A stretch of 64,000 nt of DNA from contig NZ_JAKFGN010000003.1 in NCBI RefSeq assembly GCF_021502575.1, positions 556,501 through 620,500 of the forward strand, read 5' to 3'. Made by a program: the position numbers and the translations under genes. This stretch comes from Bradyrhizobium sp. G127 (GTDB lineage: Bacteria > Pseudomonadota > Alphaproteobacteria > Rhizobiales > Xanthobacteraceae). The notes under the pieces are model-generated. The model worked only from the letters and a program-made list of their open reading frames with translations. It was not told the origin of the DNA and searched no databases. Below, one piece after another: positions 51,702 through 61,245 of this stretch. Positions within the stretch are counted from its first letter, which is position 1; every line of letters begins with the position of its first letter.

Positions 51702-52637
51702 TCACAAGTCGAGCTCCCACGTTTCGCCGATCAGGTCCTGTCCGAAGCTGCGATGCGGTTCGATGGCGGTGCGCACGAAACCCGCGCTTTCATAGATTCC
51801 GCGGGCGGCCAGCAGCATGCTCTGCGTCCACAGCGTGATCCTGCGATAGCCGCAACTCCGCGCGAACGCGATGCATTCATCGACCAGCCGCTTGCCGAGG
51901 CCAAGACCGCGTCCCGCCGGATCGACGATGAGCAGCCGCAGCTTCGCCACTTCGTCCGATTGCCTGACCAGAAACACCGAGCCGACCTGTCTGCCGTCGA
52001 TCTCGGCGATCCAGCAGCGTTCGCTCGCCGGGTCGAATTGTTTCAGGAATTGCGCGGCGATCTCGGCGACCATGCCTTCGAATGAAATGTCCCAGCCAAA
52101 TTCTTCTGAGTAGAGCCTGCCGTGCTGTTGCACCACCCAACCCATGTCGCCCGGCCTGTGCGTGCGCAGTTTCAGATCCGGCCGAGGCGCTTCGTCATCG
52201 AGCAAACATTCGATAACAGTCATCGCCTGCAGGAGGCGCTCTCCCCCGTCGCCGGGCAATTTGTCAATCATCTTCCCGACCTCCTGATGGGAGGTGCGGT
52301 CAAGGCGATCGAAGGCCTGTTTGCCTTTGGCGGTAAGTGCCAGCTTGACCTGCCTGCGGTCGGACGGCTCCGGCTTGCGGGTCACCAGCCCCTTTTTCGT
52401 GAAGGATTGGATAATGCGGCTCAGGTAGCCGGGGTCGAGGCCGAGTTCGGCTCCGATGTCCTTGGCAAGAACGCCGTCGCGATGCGCGAGTTCGAACAGC
52501 ACTCGGGCTTCCGTCAGCGTGAAGGGGCTTTCGAGCAGGTGCTGCTCAAGCACGCCGATCTTTCGCGTGTAGAAACGGTTGAATCGCCGGATGGCGGCGA
52601 TTTTTGCTTCCTGTTCTGCTTTGGTATGCGCGTCCAT
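51702..52637 (-). CDS. MarR-GNAT fusion regulator/acetyltransferase
   Basis: 311 residues. The N-terminal ~145 are a MarR-type winged helix (FTLTEARVLFELAHRD, LGLDPGYLSRIIQSF, EPSDRRQVKLALTAKG). The C-terminal ~165 are a GNAT domain with the acetyl-CoA motif LRLLIVDPAGRGLGLGKRLVDE and LWTQSMLLAARGIYESAGF. Such fusions could sense a small molecule and also acetylate one. I use the ATG at 52637. A TTG at 52697 opens the frame further but lies in the palindrome at 52684, which I read as its operator. Confidence 0.88.
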   Translation of the reverse strand: MDAHTKAEQEAKIAAIRRFNRFYTRKIGVLEQHLLESPFTLTEARVLFELAHRDGVLAKDIGAELGLDPGYLSRIIQSFTKKGLVTRKPEPSDRRQVKLALTAKGKQAFDRLDRTSHQEVGKMIDKLPGDGGERLLQAMTVIECLLDDEAPRPDLKLRTHRPGDMGWVVQQHGRLYSEEFGWDISFEGMVAEIAAQFLKQFDPASERCWIAEIDGRQVGSVFLVRQSDEVAKLRLLIVDPAGRGLGLGKRLVDECIAFARSCGYRRITLWTQSMLLAARGIYESAGFVRTAIEPHRSFGQDLIGETWELDL

Positions 52638-52683
52638 CACGGACAATGCCTCGTCTTGCACCGACGGGCATTTTCGAGATATT

Positions 52684-52698
52684 GTTGACGGAGTCAAC
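52684..52698 (-). promoter_or_regulatory. 15-bp palindrome at the MarR-GNAT promoter
   Basis: GTTGAC-GGA-GTCAAC: a perfect 6-bp inverted repeat with a 3-base spacer. On the minus strand a GATAAT -10-like hexamer lies at 52700-52705, just upstream, placing the palindrome at the transcription start, 46 bases before the ATG. MarR proteins commonly repress their own gene from such a site; binding is inferred. Confidence 0.65.
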
Positions 52699-52703
52699 TA
52701 TTA

Positions 52704-53276
52704 TCAGGCGGCCACGAAAATCTTGGTCCGCAGCACGGCGCGGCCCGTGCGGCCGAGTTTTGAGATCAGCTTGGCCTCGGCGCGGCGCGCGGCGGGGGCG
52801 TAGCCGCCGACCCGCTCATAGTGATCGCGGGAAATCAGCAGGCCTTGATCGGCGGAAGGGCCGGAGATGAAGCGGGTCAGCAGCCGCACGCCGTCCCGGA
52901 CCGTCGCTTCTTCATAAGGCGAACGCGCATAGCGGAAGATGCCAGCGCGCTGACGTCCGCTCAGCGACACCCGCTGCATGAACTGGGCGGCTTCGTCGAT
53001 CCAGCCGGCTTCCAGCACCGCCCCGGGGAGCAGGAACATCAGCCATGGCGACCGGCTTTGTTCCGCGCCTGCCGCAAGCGCCGCCGCCCGCGAGCCGTCG
53101 AATTTCAGGAAATCGCAGCCCGCGATGTCGGCCACCCGCTCGATCGTTTCGGAACCGGGCCGGTCGACCAGGACCACCTTCTGGACGATTCCCGCAGCCG
53201 CCCCGGGAACGAGGGCAGCGAGGGTGGCAACGACAGGTTGCTCGACGCCTTCGGTGGGAATGACAACGCTGATCAT
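52704..53276 (-). CDS. Family 2-like glycosyltransferase, small
   Basis: 190 residues. The start SVVIPTEGVEQPVVATLAALV and the middle (LVDRPGSET, SPWLMFLLPGAVLEAGW, then ISRDHYERVGGY) resemble a reduced GT-A family 2 fold. The DXD-type motif is not clear, so catalytic ability is doubtful. It is followed at once by the MarR-GNAT promoter. The target sugar or lipid is unknown. Confidence 0.7.
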   Translation of the reverse strand: MISVVIPTEGVEQPVVATLAALVPGAAAGIVQKVVLVDRPGSETIERVADIAGCDFLKFDGSRAAALAAGAEQSRSPWLMFLLPGAVLEAGWIDEAAQFMQRVSLSGRQRAGIFRYARSPYEEATVRDGVRLLTRFISGPSADQGLLISRDHYERVGGYAPAARRAEAKLISKLGRTGRAVLRTKIFVAA

Positions 53277-53464
53277 GGGTCGGTGCTGGAACGCTATCCG
53301 TCAAATGCTTGATGCGGCATTCGTTATCATCTTGTCACACTCAGAACAGCCCGTCAGGTGCAGCTTTTTGCGGCATTCGCAATATGCAGGCACTGATCAG
53401 AAAATCCTTGAGGACAGCAGATTGAAGTTCTTGTTTTGTTCTCATTCGCTGTTATGTTGGGAGT

Positions 53465-54625
53465 ATGAGCCGCGCATCCCATGCCCTCAAACACCCGCCG
53501 GTGACGGCGCCCTCCGAACCGGCGGGTGTTCCTTCTCCTTTTCCCGAAATTGAAGTCGCTATCGACCGCGAGCGGCGCAGGGGCCGAGGCGCACAATCCA
53601 ACGCCAGCGGGCGGTTTGAGGCGGAAGCTCGCGTCACCTTCGATGACGGGTGGCAAAGCCTTGAAGAACTGCCGCCGTTCAAGACCACTGTCAGCGTCGA
53701 CACCGCGCGAAAGGTTATCACCCGCAACGATTCGCCGGACATCGGGTTCGACCGCTCTATCAATCCCTATCGGGGCTGCGAGCACGGCTGCGTCTATTGT
53801 TTCGCGCGGCCGACCCACGCCTATCTCGGACTGTCACCCGGACTGGATTTCGAATCCAGGCTGTATGCCAAGCCCGACGCTCCGGAATTGCTGGAGAAGG
53901 AACTGGCCGCGCCGGGCTACGAGCCGCGCATGATCGCGATCGGCACCAACACCGATCCTTATCAACCGATCGAGCGCGAGCGCAAAATCATGCGCGGTAT
54001 TCTCGAGGTTCTGGAGCGCACCGCACATCCCGTCGGCATCGTCACCAAGTCGGCGCTGGTGACGCGCGACATCGACATTCTCGCGCGGATGGCAAAGCGC
54101 AATCTCGCCAAGGTGGCGATTTCGGTGACGTCGCTCGATCCGAAACTCGCGCGAACCATGGAACCCCGCGCCTCGACTCCGCAGAAGCGGCTTGAGGCGT
54201 TGCGGCAACTATCGGAAGCGGGCATTCCGACCACTGTCATGGTGGCGCCGGTGATTCCTGCGCTGAACGATTCAGAGATCGAGCGTATTCTTGACGCGGC
54301 CGCGCATGCCGGCGTCAAGGAAGCGAGCTACGTATTGTTGCGGCTGCCGCTCGAAGTCCGCGATCTGTTCCGCGAATGGTTGATGGCGAATTATCCGGAC
54401 CGGTACCGGCACGTCTTCACGCTGATCCGAGACATGCGCGACGGCCGCGATTACGACTCGCAATGGGGCACGCGCATGAAGGGCACCGGGCCGATGGCCT
54501 GGATGATCGGCCGGCGTTTCGAGATCGCCTGCGAGAAACTCGGTCTCAACAAGCGTCGTTCCAAATTGACCACCGCTCACTTCGCGCGGCCCAAGCGCGG
54601 CAACGAACAGTTGGATCTGTTTTAA
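53465..54625 (+). CDS. PA0069-type radical SAM protein
   Basis: 386 residues. Cluster motif CEHGCVYC (Cys105, 109, 112) is followed by RPTHAYLGLSPGLDFES and GTNTDPYQPIERERKIM, the pattern of the PA0069/SplB-like family of radical SAM proteins. The substrate is unknown. N-terminal ~100 residues precede the radical SAM domain. The ATG is close to a divergent start for the glycosyltransferase gene (~190 bases). The ending at 54625 is followed by a hairpin repeat. Confidence 0.9.
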   Translation: MSRASHALKHPPVTAPSEPAGVPSPFPEIEVAIDRERRRGRGAQSNASGRFEAEARVTFDDGWQSLEELPPFKTTVSVDTARKVITRNDSPDIGFDRSINPYRGCEHGCVYCFARPTHAYLGLSPGLDFESRLYAKPDAPELLEKELAAPGYEPRMIAIGTNTDPYQPIERERKIMRGILEVLERTAHPVGIVTKSALVTRDIDILARMAKRNLAKVAISVTSLDPKLARTMEPRASTPQKRLEALRQLSEAGIPTTVMVAPVIPALNDSEIERILDAAAHAGVKEASYVLLRLPLEVRDLFREWLMANYPDRYRHVFTLIRDMRDGRDYDSQWGTRMKGTGPMAWMIGRRFEIACEKLGLNKRRSKLTTAHFARPKRGNEQLDLF

Positions 54626-54660
54626 GAGCTGACGCGATTGGTGGTGAAGAGTGCTCCTCA

Positions 54661-54684
54661 CCTCTCTCCGCAGGCGGGGAGAGG
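54661..54684. repeat. GC-rich hairpin repeat, family C, copy 2
   Basis: CCTCTCTCCG (54661-54670) pairs with CGGGGAGAGG (54675-54684) with one G-T pair, loop CAGG. It matches the hairpin at 6991 apart from a few bases. It lies 36 bases after the radical SAM gene's stop. Confidence 0.65.
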
Positions 54685-54792
54685 TAGCAGGGCAGCATTC
54701 CGCACAAGATGTGATGCCCCGCGTCTCTGAATAACGGGCATTGATGACATTTCCGGCTTGCGGGGCCGCGCCCGCAGCCGCAGCATCCCGGC

Positions 54793-55548
54793 ATGATTCG
54801 GGACAAATCCACACCGGTTCCAAAGACAGCGAAAAGCGCGCCGCGCAAGGGCGTGATCACGGTGGCGTCACCCACCTTTCGCCGGGAACGTGCATTGCTG
54901 AAGCGCGGCGTCTGGCCGGTCGCGGGGTGTGACGAGGCTGGGCGCGGTCCGCTGGCGGGGCCTGTGGTCGCGGCGGCCGTGATCCTCGACCCGAAGCGGA
55001 TTCCCAAAGGCCTCGACGATTCCAAGCGTCTGACGCGCGAGCGCCGGGAGGAATTGTTCGAGGAAATTTGCGCAACCGCGCTGGTCTCGGTCGCTCTCGC
55101 GCCGCCCTCGCGGATCGAGCGCGACAATATCCTGCGCGCATCGCTGTGGGCGCTGGCCCGGGCGGTGCATTCGCTGCCCGAACCGCCGAAGCATGTCTTC
55201 GTCGATGGCCGCGACCGGCTGGATACGCCCTGCGACTGCGAGGCGGTGATCGGCGGCGACGGCCTCGTGGTGTCGATTGCCGCGGCGTCGATCGTTGCAA
55301 AAGTTTCGCGCGATCGGCTGATGTGCCGGCTGGCGCAGGACCATCCCGGCTATGGCTTCGATCAGCACATGGGCTACGGTGTCCCGGCTCATCTCGACGC
55401 GCTCGACCGGCTCGGGCCGACCATTCATCATCGCCGTTTTTTCGCGCCGGTCGCCGCCGCGCGCCGCAAGCACGGATTCGAGGACGCCATAGTCCCCGCA
55501 GCGATCGAAACAGCGACGATATCTGAGGATGTTGTCCTGACCGCGTAA
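54793..55548 (+). CDS. rnhB: Ribonuclease HII
   Basis: 251 residues. Removes RNA from RNA/DNA hybrids, including single ribonucleotides. The signature [23 protein letters not shown] near residue 43 contains the catalytic Asp/Glu; [19 protein letters not shown], then FVDGRD and [12 protein letters not shown] carry the remaining acidic residues and the basic patch. A basic N-terminal extension precedes the domain. The start is not well supported by a ribosome-binding site. It is followed by a membrane protein gene, 62 bases on. Confidence 0.94.
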   Translation: MIRDKSTPVPKTAKSAPRKGVITVASPTFRRERALLKRGVWPVAGCDEAGRGPLAGPVVAAAVILDPKRIPKGLDDSKRLTRERREELFEEICATALVSVALAPPSRIERDNILRASLWALARAVHSLPEPPKHVFVDGRDRLDTPCDCEAVIGGDGLVVSIAAASIVAKVSRDRLMCRLAQDHPGYGFDQHMGYGVPAHLDALDRLGPTIHHRRFFAPVAAARRKHGFEDAIVPAAIETATISEDVVLTA

Positions 55549-55610
55549 GCGGTTCGGTTGCCTCGCTGCGCGGCGCGCTTTATCACTGAACGTCCCTCCA
55601 AGGCCGGTTC

Positions 55611-57146
55611 ATGCGTTTCATGCGTTTCACTTCCCTGATCGTCGAACTGGTCCGTGCCCGGCCCCGCCTGATTTTCTGGCTCGTGGTGCTGGCGCAGGCA
55701 GGGTTGTGGCTGTTTCTGCCGTGGCTGCTATACGGAAGTCCGCCGGGCGATGTTGCGACGGTGCTCGCGTTCGGCAGGGAGTACCAGGTAGGGACCGATC
55801 TCGGCCCTCCGGCCGCATTCTGGCTGGCTGACGTCGCGCTCCGGCTGTCCGGCAATCACATCTTCGGCGTCTATCTGCTGTCGCAGCTTTGCTTCATCGT
55901 AACGTTTTGGGCGCTGTTCAAGTTGAGCAGCGCCATTGTCGGCGCGCAACAGGCGGTCCTCGTCATATTGCTGACGTCGACCATCACGGCCTTCTCCTTT
56001 CCCGGCGCTGAATTCGGCCCGCTGATTCTGGCGCGGCCGCTTTGGGCGCTGGTGCTGCTGCATACGTGGCAGATCATCGGGCAGGGACGGCGCAGCGCCT
56101 GGTTCCTGCTGCCGGTCGAGACCGCTTTGCTGCTGTTGACCACCGCGGCGGCAATCCCGTTGCTGATGTTGCTGGGCGGTTTCGTGCTGGCGACGCGAAA
56201 GGGCCGGCGCGCGTTGGCATCGGCTGACCCTTTATATGCAGCCATCGTCCTGATCGTGCTGGTGCTGCCATATGTCATCTGGCTGGTGCGCGCGGACGCG
56301 GTGGCGCTGCCCTCGTTGCCTGCGGTGACGGATTTTCAGAACAGGCTGTTCGGATGGGGTGGGCTGCTGACAGGCCTGCTGTTCGCGCTGTCAGGCGTTG
56401 CACTGCTGCTGATCTTCAATTCGCGTTACCTTGATCGAACGCCGGATGACGCGCCGATCATCTATCGTCCGCCGGTCGATCCCTTCGCGCGGCTGTTCGT
56501 CTACGTTTTTGCGCTGGTCCCTCCGTTCGCGCTCAGCCTGATCGCGGCGCTGTTCGGCAAGGAGCAGGTCATCGGCGGCGACGGCATCGCGCTGCTGCTG
56601 GCGGGTCTGGCGGTCATCGTCGCATCGGGCGACTTGATCGCGCTGCGCCGGCAACAGTTCCTGCGGTCGGTCTGGCTTCTCATCATGGCGGCGCCGGTCG
56701 CCGTTGTGCTTGGTCTGACGTTCGTTCAGCCGTGGATCGGCGGCGGCGAGGTCAGGACCTCGCTGCCTGCGCGGGAGATCGGGCTCTTCTTCGGCGAGAA
56801 TTTCGAGCGGCGCACCGGCCGTCCGCTTGCGGCGGTGGCGGGCGATCCGCAATTCACGACCCTGATCGGTTTCGCCGCGCCGTCGCGTCCGCATGTGATG
56901 CTCGATGCGACGCCACAGCGGACACCGTGGATCACGCCCGCGCTGTTCAGCGAAAACGGCGGTGTGGTGGTCTGGCGCGCGGCGGACACGGCGGGCACGC
57001 CGCCGGCTGATATCGCGCAACGATTTCCCGGCCTCGTGCCGGAAGTGCCGCGGGCATTCGAATATACGGTTCGCGGCCGTCAGAGCCTGCTGCGGATCGG
57101 CTGGGCCATTGTCCGTCCGCAGCGTGCGACGCAAGGGCTGCGATAA
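55611..57146 (+). CDS. GT39-like integral membrane glycosyltransferase
   Basis: 511 residues with about ten or more hydrophobic helices (e.g. PRLIFWLVVLAQAGLWLFLPWLL at 18, VVASGDLIALRRQ between helices). The early loop YQVGTDLGPPAAFWLADVALR resembles the first periplasmic loop of PMT/GT39-like lipid-linked sugar transferases, where acidic residues follow a membrane helix. The C-terminal ~120 residues are periplasmic and soluble. Probably attaches a sugar from a polyprenyl carrier to a lipid or protein; the donor is not predictable. Confidence 0.78.
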   Translation: MRFMRFTSLIVELVRARPRLIFWLVVLAQAGLWLFLPWLLYGSPPGDVATVLAFGREYQVGTDLGPPAAFWLADVALRLSGNHIFGVYLLSQLCFIVTFWALFKLSSAIVGAQQAVLVILLTSTITAFSFPGAEFGPLILARPLWALVLLHTWQIIGQGRRSAWFLLPVETALLLLTTAAAIPLLMLLGGFVLATRKGRRALASADPLYAAIVLIVLVLPYVIWLVRADAVALPSLPAVTDFQNRLFGWGGLLTGLLFALSGVALLLIFNSRYLDRTPDDAPIIYRPPVDPFARLFVYVFALVPPFALSLIAALFGKEQVIGGDGIALLLAGLAVIVASGDLIALRRQQFLRSVWLLIMAAPVAVVLGLTFVQPWIGGGEVRTSLPAREIGLFFGENFERRTGRPLAAVAGDPQFTTLIGFAAPSRPHVMLDATPQRTPWITPALFSENGGVVVWRAADTAGTPPADIAQRFPGLVPEVPRAFEYTVRGRQSLLRIGWAIVRPQRATQGLR

Positions 57147-57158
57147 CTGGGGAATGCG

Positions 57159-58487
57159 ATGAACGAGCGGCCGGACATATCTTCGAGGACATTTCTCGAC
57201 CGCCGCTTTGGCCTCACACAGAACGGCACCACCGTCCGCACCGAATTCATCGCGGGCGTCACCACATTTCTCACGATGGTCTACATCGTGTTCGTCAATC
57301 CAACGATTCTCGCCAACGCCGGCATGGACAGGGGCGCGGTGTTCGTCGCGACATGCCTTGCGGCTGCCGTCTCGACCTTGGCGATGGCGTTTCTGGCGAA
57401 CTATCCGATTGCGCTCGCGCCGGGCATGGGTCTGAACGCGTTCTTCGCCTTCACCGTGGTGCTCGGCTACAAATACACGTGGCAGCAGGCGCTCGCGGCG
57501 GTGTTCTGCTCCGGCGTGATCTTCTTTGCGCTGTCGATCTTCCGGCTGCGGGAATATGTCATCGACGCCATTCCGCGAAACCTGAAATTCGCGATCTCCG
57601 CAGGCGTCGGTCTGTTCCTCGCGATCATCGCGCTGGAACAGGCCAAGATCGTGGTGGCCAGCCCGGCGACGCTGGTGACCGCAGGTCCGCTCGGCGTTGC
57701 GCATCCGGCGCCGGTGCTGTGCCTGCTCGGTTTCGCGCTGATCGTGGCGATGAACGCGCGCAACGTCAGGGGCGGCACGCTTATCGGAATTCTCGCGGTA
57801 TCGCTGCTCGGGCTGCCGCTGGGACTGACTACCTTCAATGGTGTGGTGTCGCTGCCGCCCTCGCTCGCGCCGACCCTGTTCCAGCTCGATTTTTCCCGCG
57901 CAACCGAGCTAACCTTCATCATCGTGGTGTTCAGTTTTCTTTTCATCGACGTGTTCGACAATGCCGGAACGCTGATCGGCGTGACCCACCGCGCCGGGCT
58001 CACCGACAAGGACGGCAACCTGCCGCGTATGAAGCAGGCGCTGATGGCCGACAGCTTTGCCGCGATGTTCGGCGCGCTGATCGGCACCTCGACCACCACC
58101 AGCTATATCGAAAGTGCATCCGGCGTTGCCGCGGGGGGACGTACTGGATTGACGGCGGTGTTCGTTGCGCTGTTCTTTCTGCTGGCGCTGTTCTTCGCGC
58201 CGCTCGCGGGCATGGTGCCGGCCTATGCGTCGGCCGCGGCGCTGCTCTATGTCGCTTGCGTGATGGCGCGGGGTCTCGCCGACATGGCGTGGGACGACGT
58301 GACGGAATATGCCCCCGCGGTTGTCACCGCGATTGCGATGCCGCTGACCTATTCGATCGCAACCGGCATCGGCCTCGGCTTCATCACCTATGCGGTGATA
58401 AAAATTCTGGCGGGCAGGTTTTCGGACGCAAAGCCCGCGGTGATGCTGCTGGCTGTAGTGTTCGCGGCGAAGTTCGCGGTTGGTTAA
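57159..58487 (+). CDS. NCS2/AzgA family purine permease
   Basis: 442 residues, about 12 membrane helices. The AzgA-type N-terminus RTEFIAGVTTFLTMVYIVFVNP, then ALAPGMGLNAFFAF near 86 and GTSTTTSYIESASGVAAGGRTG near 309 are typical of proton-linked adenine, guanine or hypoxanthine carriers. The start follows the GT39-like gene by 12 bases, so they may share a transcript. It ends convergent with the uracil-DNA glycosylase gene, overlapping by four bases. Confidence 0.93.
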   Translation: MNERPDISSRTFLDRRFGLTQNGTTVRTEFIAGVTTFLTMVYIVFVNPTILANAGMDRGAVFVATCLAAAVSTLAMAFLANYPIALAPGMGLNAFFAFTVVLGYKYTWQQALAAVFCSGVIFFALSIFRLREYVIDAIPRNLKFAISAGVGLFLAIIALEQAKIVVASPATLVTAGPLGVAHPAPVLCLLGFALIVAMNARNVRGGTLIGILAVSLLGLPLGLTTFNGVVSLPPSLAPTLFQLDFSRATELTFIIVVFSFLFIDVFDNAGTLIGVTHRAGLTDKDGNLPRMKQALMADSFAAMFGALIGTSTTTSYIESASGVAAGGRTGLTAVFVALFFLLALFFAPLAGMVPAYASAAALLYVACVMARGLADMAWDDVTEYAPAVVTAIAMPLTYSIATGIGLGFITYAVIKILAGRFSDAKPAVMLLAVVFAAKFAVG

Positions 58488-59308
58488 TTCTCGCTCTTCG
58501 CCAGTTCTTTCTGAATTGAGCGCAGGTCCTGCCAAGTCAACCGCTTGTAGATCGGCTGCCGCAACAGATAGGCCGGATGGAACGTGGCCATCGCCTTGAT
58601 CTTCCGCGTGCCGGTGTCGTAGTCGAACCACCGGCCGCGCGTCTTCATGATGCCGTCCTTGAGATCGAGCACCGCCTGCGACGACGGCTTGCCGAGACAC
58701 ACCAGCACGTCGGGATTGACCAGTTCGATCTGCCTGCGGATGAAGGGCAGGCAGATTTGCGTTTCCTGTGGCGAAGGATCGCGGTTGCCGGGGGGCCGCC
58801 ACGGGATGATGTTGGCAATATATACCCTGCTGCGGTCGAGGCCGATCGATGCCATCATCAAATCGAGCAGCTTGCCGGAGCGACCGACGAACGGCAGCCC
58901 TTCGAGATCCTCATCGCGTCCGGGCGCCTCGCCCACGAACATGATCTTCGCCTCGGGGTTACCGTCCGCGAACACCAGCCGCGTCGCGGTCGATTTCAGC
59001 GCGCAGCCGTCGAAGCGTTCCAGCAATGCGCGTAACTCCGCCAGCGATGCTGCTTTCGGCGCGAGTTCGCGCGCAGACTGGATCGCCGCATCGGGTGCGG
59101 GCACCGGATCGGCAAGCACAGGGGCGGGAGCCGGGTTCGCAGTGCGAAACAACGCTGGCTTGGCTGCTGGTTTTTCCTCGGCCGCAACGTCTTCCGACAG
59201 CCGGTTGACGGGGGTTTCCGACAAGGCGCAATCCACTCCGGCCTCGAGATAAAAGGCCAGAAGGTCGCGGGCGCTGGGCATGGGTTCGGGCGTTGTCACG
59301 GCTGCCAA
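58484..59308 (-). CDS. Family 4 uracil-DNA glycosylase
   Basis: 274 residues. Excises uracil from DNA. The core GEAPGRDEDLEGLPFVGRSG near residue 129 and IIPWRPPGNRDPSPQE near 164 are family 4 signatures. Three of the four expected cluster cysteines are visible (CALK near 101, CLPF near 181, VCLGKPSSQ near 199). The first is Phe (RFDGCALK rather than CxxCxL), so the cluster may be ligated differently. The N-terminal ~90 residues are Pro/Ala-rich and unlike the family core. Confidence 0.92.
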   Translation of the reverse strand: MAAVTTPEPMPSARDLLAFYLEAGVDCALSETPVNRLSEDVAAEEKPAAKPALFRTANPAPAPVLADPVPAPDAAIQSARELAPKAASLAELRALLERFDGCALKSTATRLVFADGNPEAKIMFVGEAPGRDEDLEGLPFVGRSGKLLDLMMASIGLDRSRVYIANIIPWRPPGNRDPSPQETQICLPFIRRQIELVNPDVLVCLGKPSSQAVLDLKDGIMKTRGRWFDYDTGTRKIKAMATFHPAYLLRQPIYKRLTWQDLRSIQKELAKSEN

Positions 59309-59412
59309 TCTAGGACGGATCGCGGTGCAGCGAAACGGGGTTGTTCTTGCGCCAAAAATCGGGAAGAACGATGCTTAGAAACGTTCTGAACCAGCAATTT
59401 TGAGAAGATGTC

Positions 59413-61074
59413 ATGAGCACTGAACCGCTTCCGCCGCGCGATTCCATGGAATTCGACGTCGTGATCGTCGGAGCAGGGCCATCGGGCCTCAGTGCCGCGA
59501 TCCGGCTGAAGCAGATCAATCCAGACCTGACCATCGTCGTGGTCGAGAAGGGCTCTGAAGTCGGCGCGCATATTCTGTCCGGCGCGGTGATCGATCCGGT
59601 ATCGCTCGACAAGCTCATTCCGGACTGGCGCGAAGACGCCGACTGCCCGCTCAAGACCCAGGTGAAGGACGACCAGTTCTTCTGGATGACCTCGAGCGCG
59701 GCAATCCGGCTGCCGAACTTCGTGATGCCGCCGCTGATGGACAACCATCACTGCTTCATCGGTTCGCTTGGCGACGTCTGCCGCTGGCTTGGTCCGAAGG
59801 CCGAGGCGCTTGGCGTCGAAATCTATCCGGGCTTCGCCGCGGTCGAAGTTCTCTATGGCGAGAACGGTGAGGTGCGCGGTATCGCCACCGGCGACATGGG
59901 CGTGGCGCGTGACGGTTCGCACAAGCCGTCTTATACCCGCGGCATGGAGCTGCTCGGCAAGTACACCCTGTTCGCCGAAGGCGCGCGCGGCTCGCTCACC
60001 AAGCAATTGATCGCGAAGTTCGCGCTCGACAAGGACAGCGAGCCGTCGAAGTTCGGCATCGGCCTCAAGGAGGTCTGGCAGATCGATCCGGCGAAACACA
60101 AGAAGGGGCTGATCCAGCATTCCTTCGGCTGGCCGCTGAACCTGAACACCGGCGGCGGATCGTTCCTCTATCACTATAACGAGAACCTGGTCGCCGTCGG
60201 CTTCGTGGTGCATCTGAACTACGACGATCCCTATCTGTCGCCGTTCGAGGAATTCCAGCGCTTCAAGACCCATCCGAAAATTCGCGAGACGTTCGAGGGC
60301 GCCAAGCGCATCGCTTACGGCGCACGCGCCATCACCGAAGGCGGCTACCAGTCGGTGCCGCGGCTGACCTTCAAGGGCGGCGCGCTGATCGGTTGCGCGG
60401 CGGGCTTCGTCAACGTGCCGCGCATCAAGGGCGTGCATAACGCGATGGGCACCGGCATGCAGGCGGCCGAGCATGTCGCGGCGGCTCTGGCTGCGGGCCG
60501 TGCCAATGACGAGATCGTTGAATACGAAAACACTTGGCGCGATTCTGCCGTCGGCAAGGATCTGCACCGGGTCCGCAACGTCAAGCCGCTGTGGTCGAAG
60601 TTCGGCACCGTCATCGGCGTCGGCCTCGGCGGTCTCGACATGTGGACCAACACGCTATTCGGTTTCTCGCTGTTCGGAACGCTGTCGCATGCCAAGCCCG
60701 ACCGCAAGACGCTCGATCCTGCGAAGGTCCATCAGCCGATTCCGGGGCCGAAGCCGGACGGCAAATTGACCTTCGACCGGCTGTCGTCGGTCTTCCTGTC
60801 CAACACCAACCACGAGGAAGATCAGCCGATCCACCTCAAGGTCGCGGATATGAACCTGCAGAAGACCTCGGAGCACGATGTCTATGCCGGTCCGTCGAAT
60901 CGTTATTGCCCGGCCGGCGTTTACGAGTGGGTCGAGGAATCGTCGGGTCCGCGTTTCCAGATCAACGCCCAGAACTGCGTTCACTGCAAAACCTGCGACG
61001 TGAAGGACCCCAACGGTAACATCACCTGGGTTCCTCCCGAGGGCGGCGGCGGGCCGAATTATCAGTCGATGTAA
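59413..61074 (+). CDS. Electron transfer flavoprotein-ubiquinone oxidoreductase
   Basis: 553 residues. Passes electrons from ETF (fatty acid and amino acid oxidation) to ubiquinone at the membrane. FAD site VVIVGAGPSGLSAAIRLKQ near residue 16, GSLGDVCRWLG near 117, the ubiquinone-related central domain, and the C-terminal [4Fe-4S] ligands in RYCPAGVYEW and NCVHCKTCDVKDP near 500-535. The full length is standard for the bacterial enzyme. It is a single gene after a divergent promoter shared with the UDG gene. Confidence 0.96.
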   Translation: MSTEPLPPRDSMEFDVVIVGAGPSGLSAAIRLKQINPDLTIVVVEKGSEVGAHILSGAVIDPVSLDKLIPDWREDADCPLKTQVKDDQFFWMTSSAAIRLPNFVMPPLMDNHHCFIGSLGDVCRWLGPKAEALGVEIYPGFAAVEVLYGENGEVRGIATGDMGVARDGSHKPSYTRGMELLGKYTLFAEGARGSLTKQLIAKFALDKDSEPSKFGIGLKEVWQIDPAKHKKGLIQHSFGWPLNLNTGGGSFLYHYNENLVAVGFVVHLNYDDPYLSPFEEFQRFKTHPKIRETFEGAKRIAYGARAITEGGYQSVPRLTFKGGALIGCAAGFVNVPRIKGVHNAMGTGMQAAEHVAAALAAGRANDEIVEYENTWRDSAVGKDLHRVRNVKPLWSKFGTVIGVGLGGLDMWTNTLFGFSLFGTLSHAKPDRKTLDPAKVHQPIPGPKPDGKLTFDRLSSVFLSNTNHEEDQPIHLKVADMNLQKTSEHDVYAGPSNRYCPAGVYEWVEESSGPRFQINAQNCVHCKTCDVKDPNGNITWVPPEGGGGPNYQSM

Positions 61075-61245
61075 GCACGTTTACGCGAGAACGGCGGATC
61101 GCCACGATTGCGCCACACTGGCTATGCTCCTCCGGGAGGCAGCCCGAATCCTTGCGGATGCGGGCTAAAAGAGCCATTGTCCATATGTTGCTGGCCGCCT
61201 GACCGGTCGCGCACCTACCCCAATCAGACGGAGCCGGCGAGCGTG

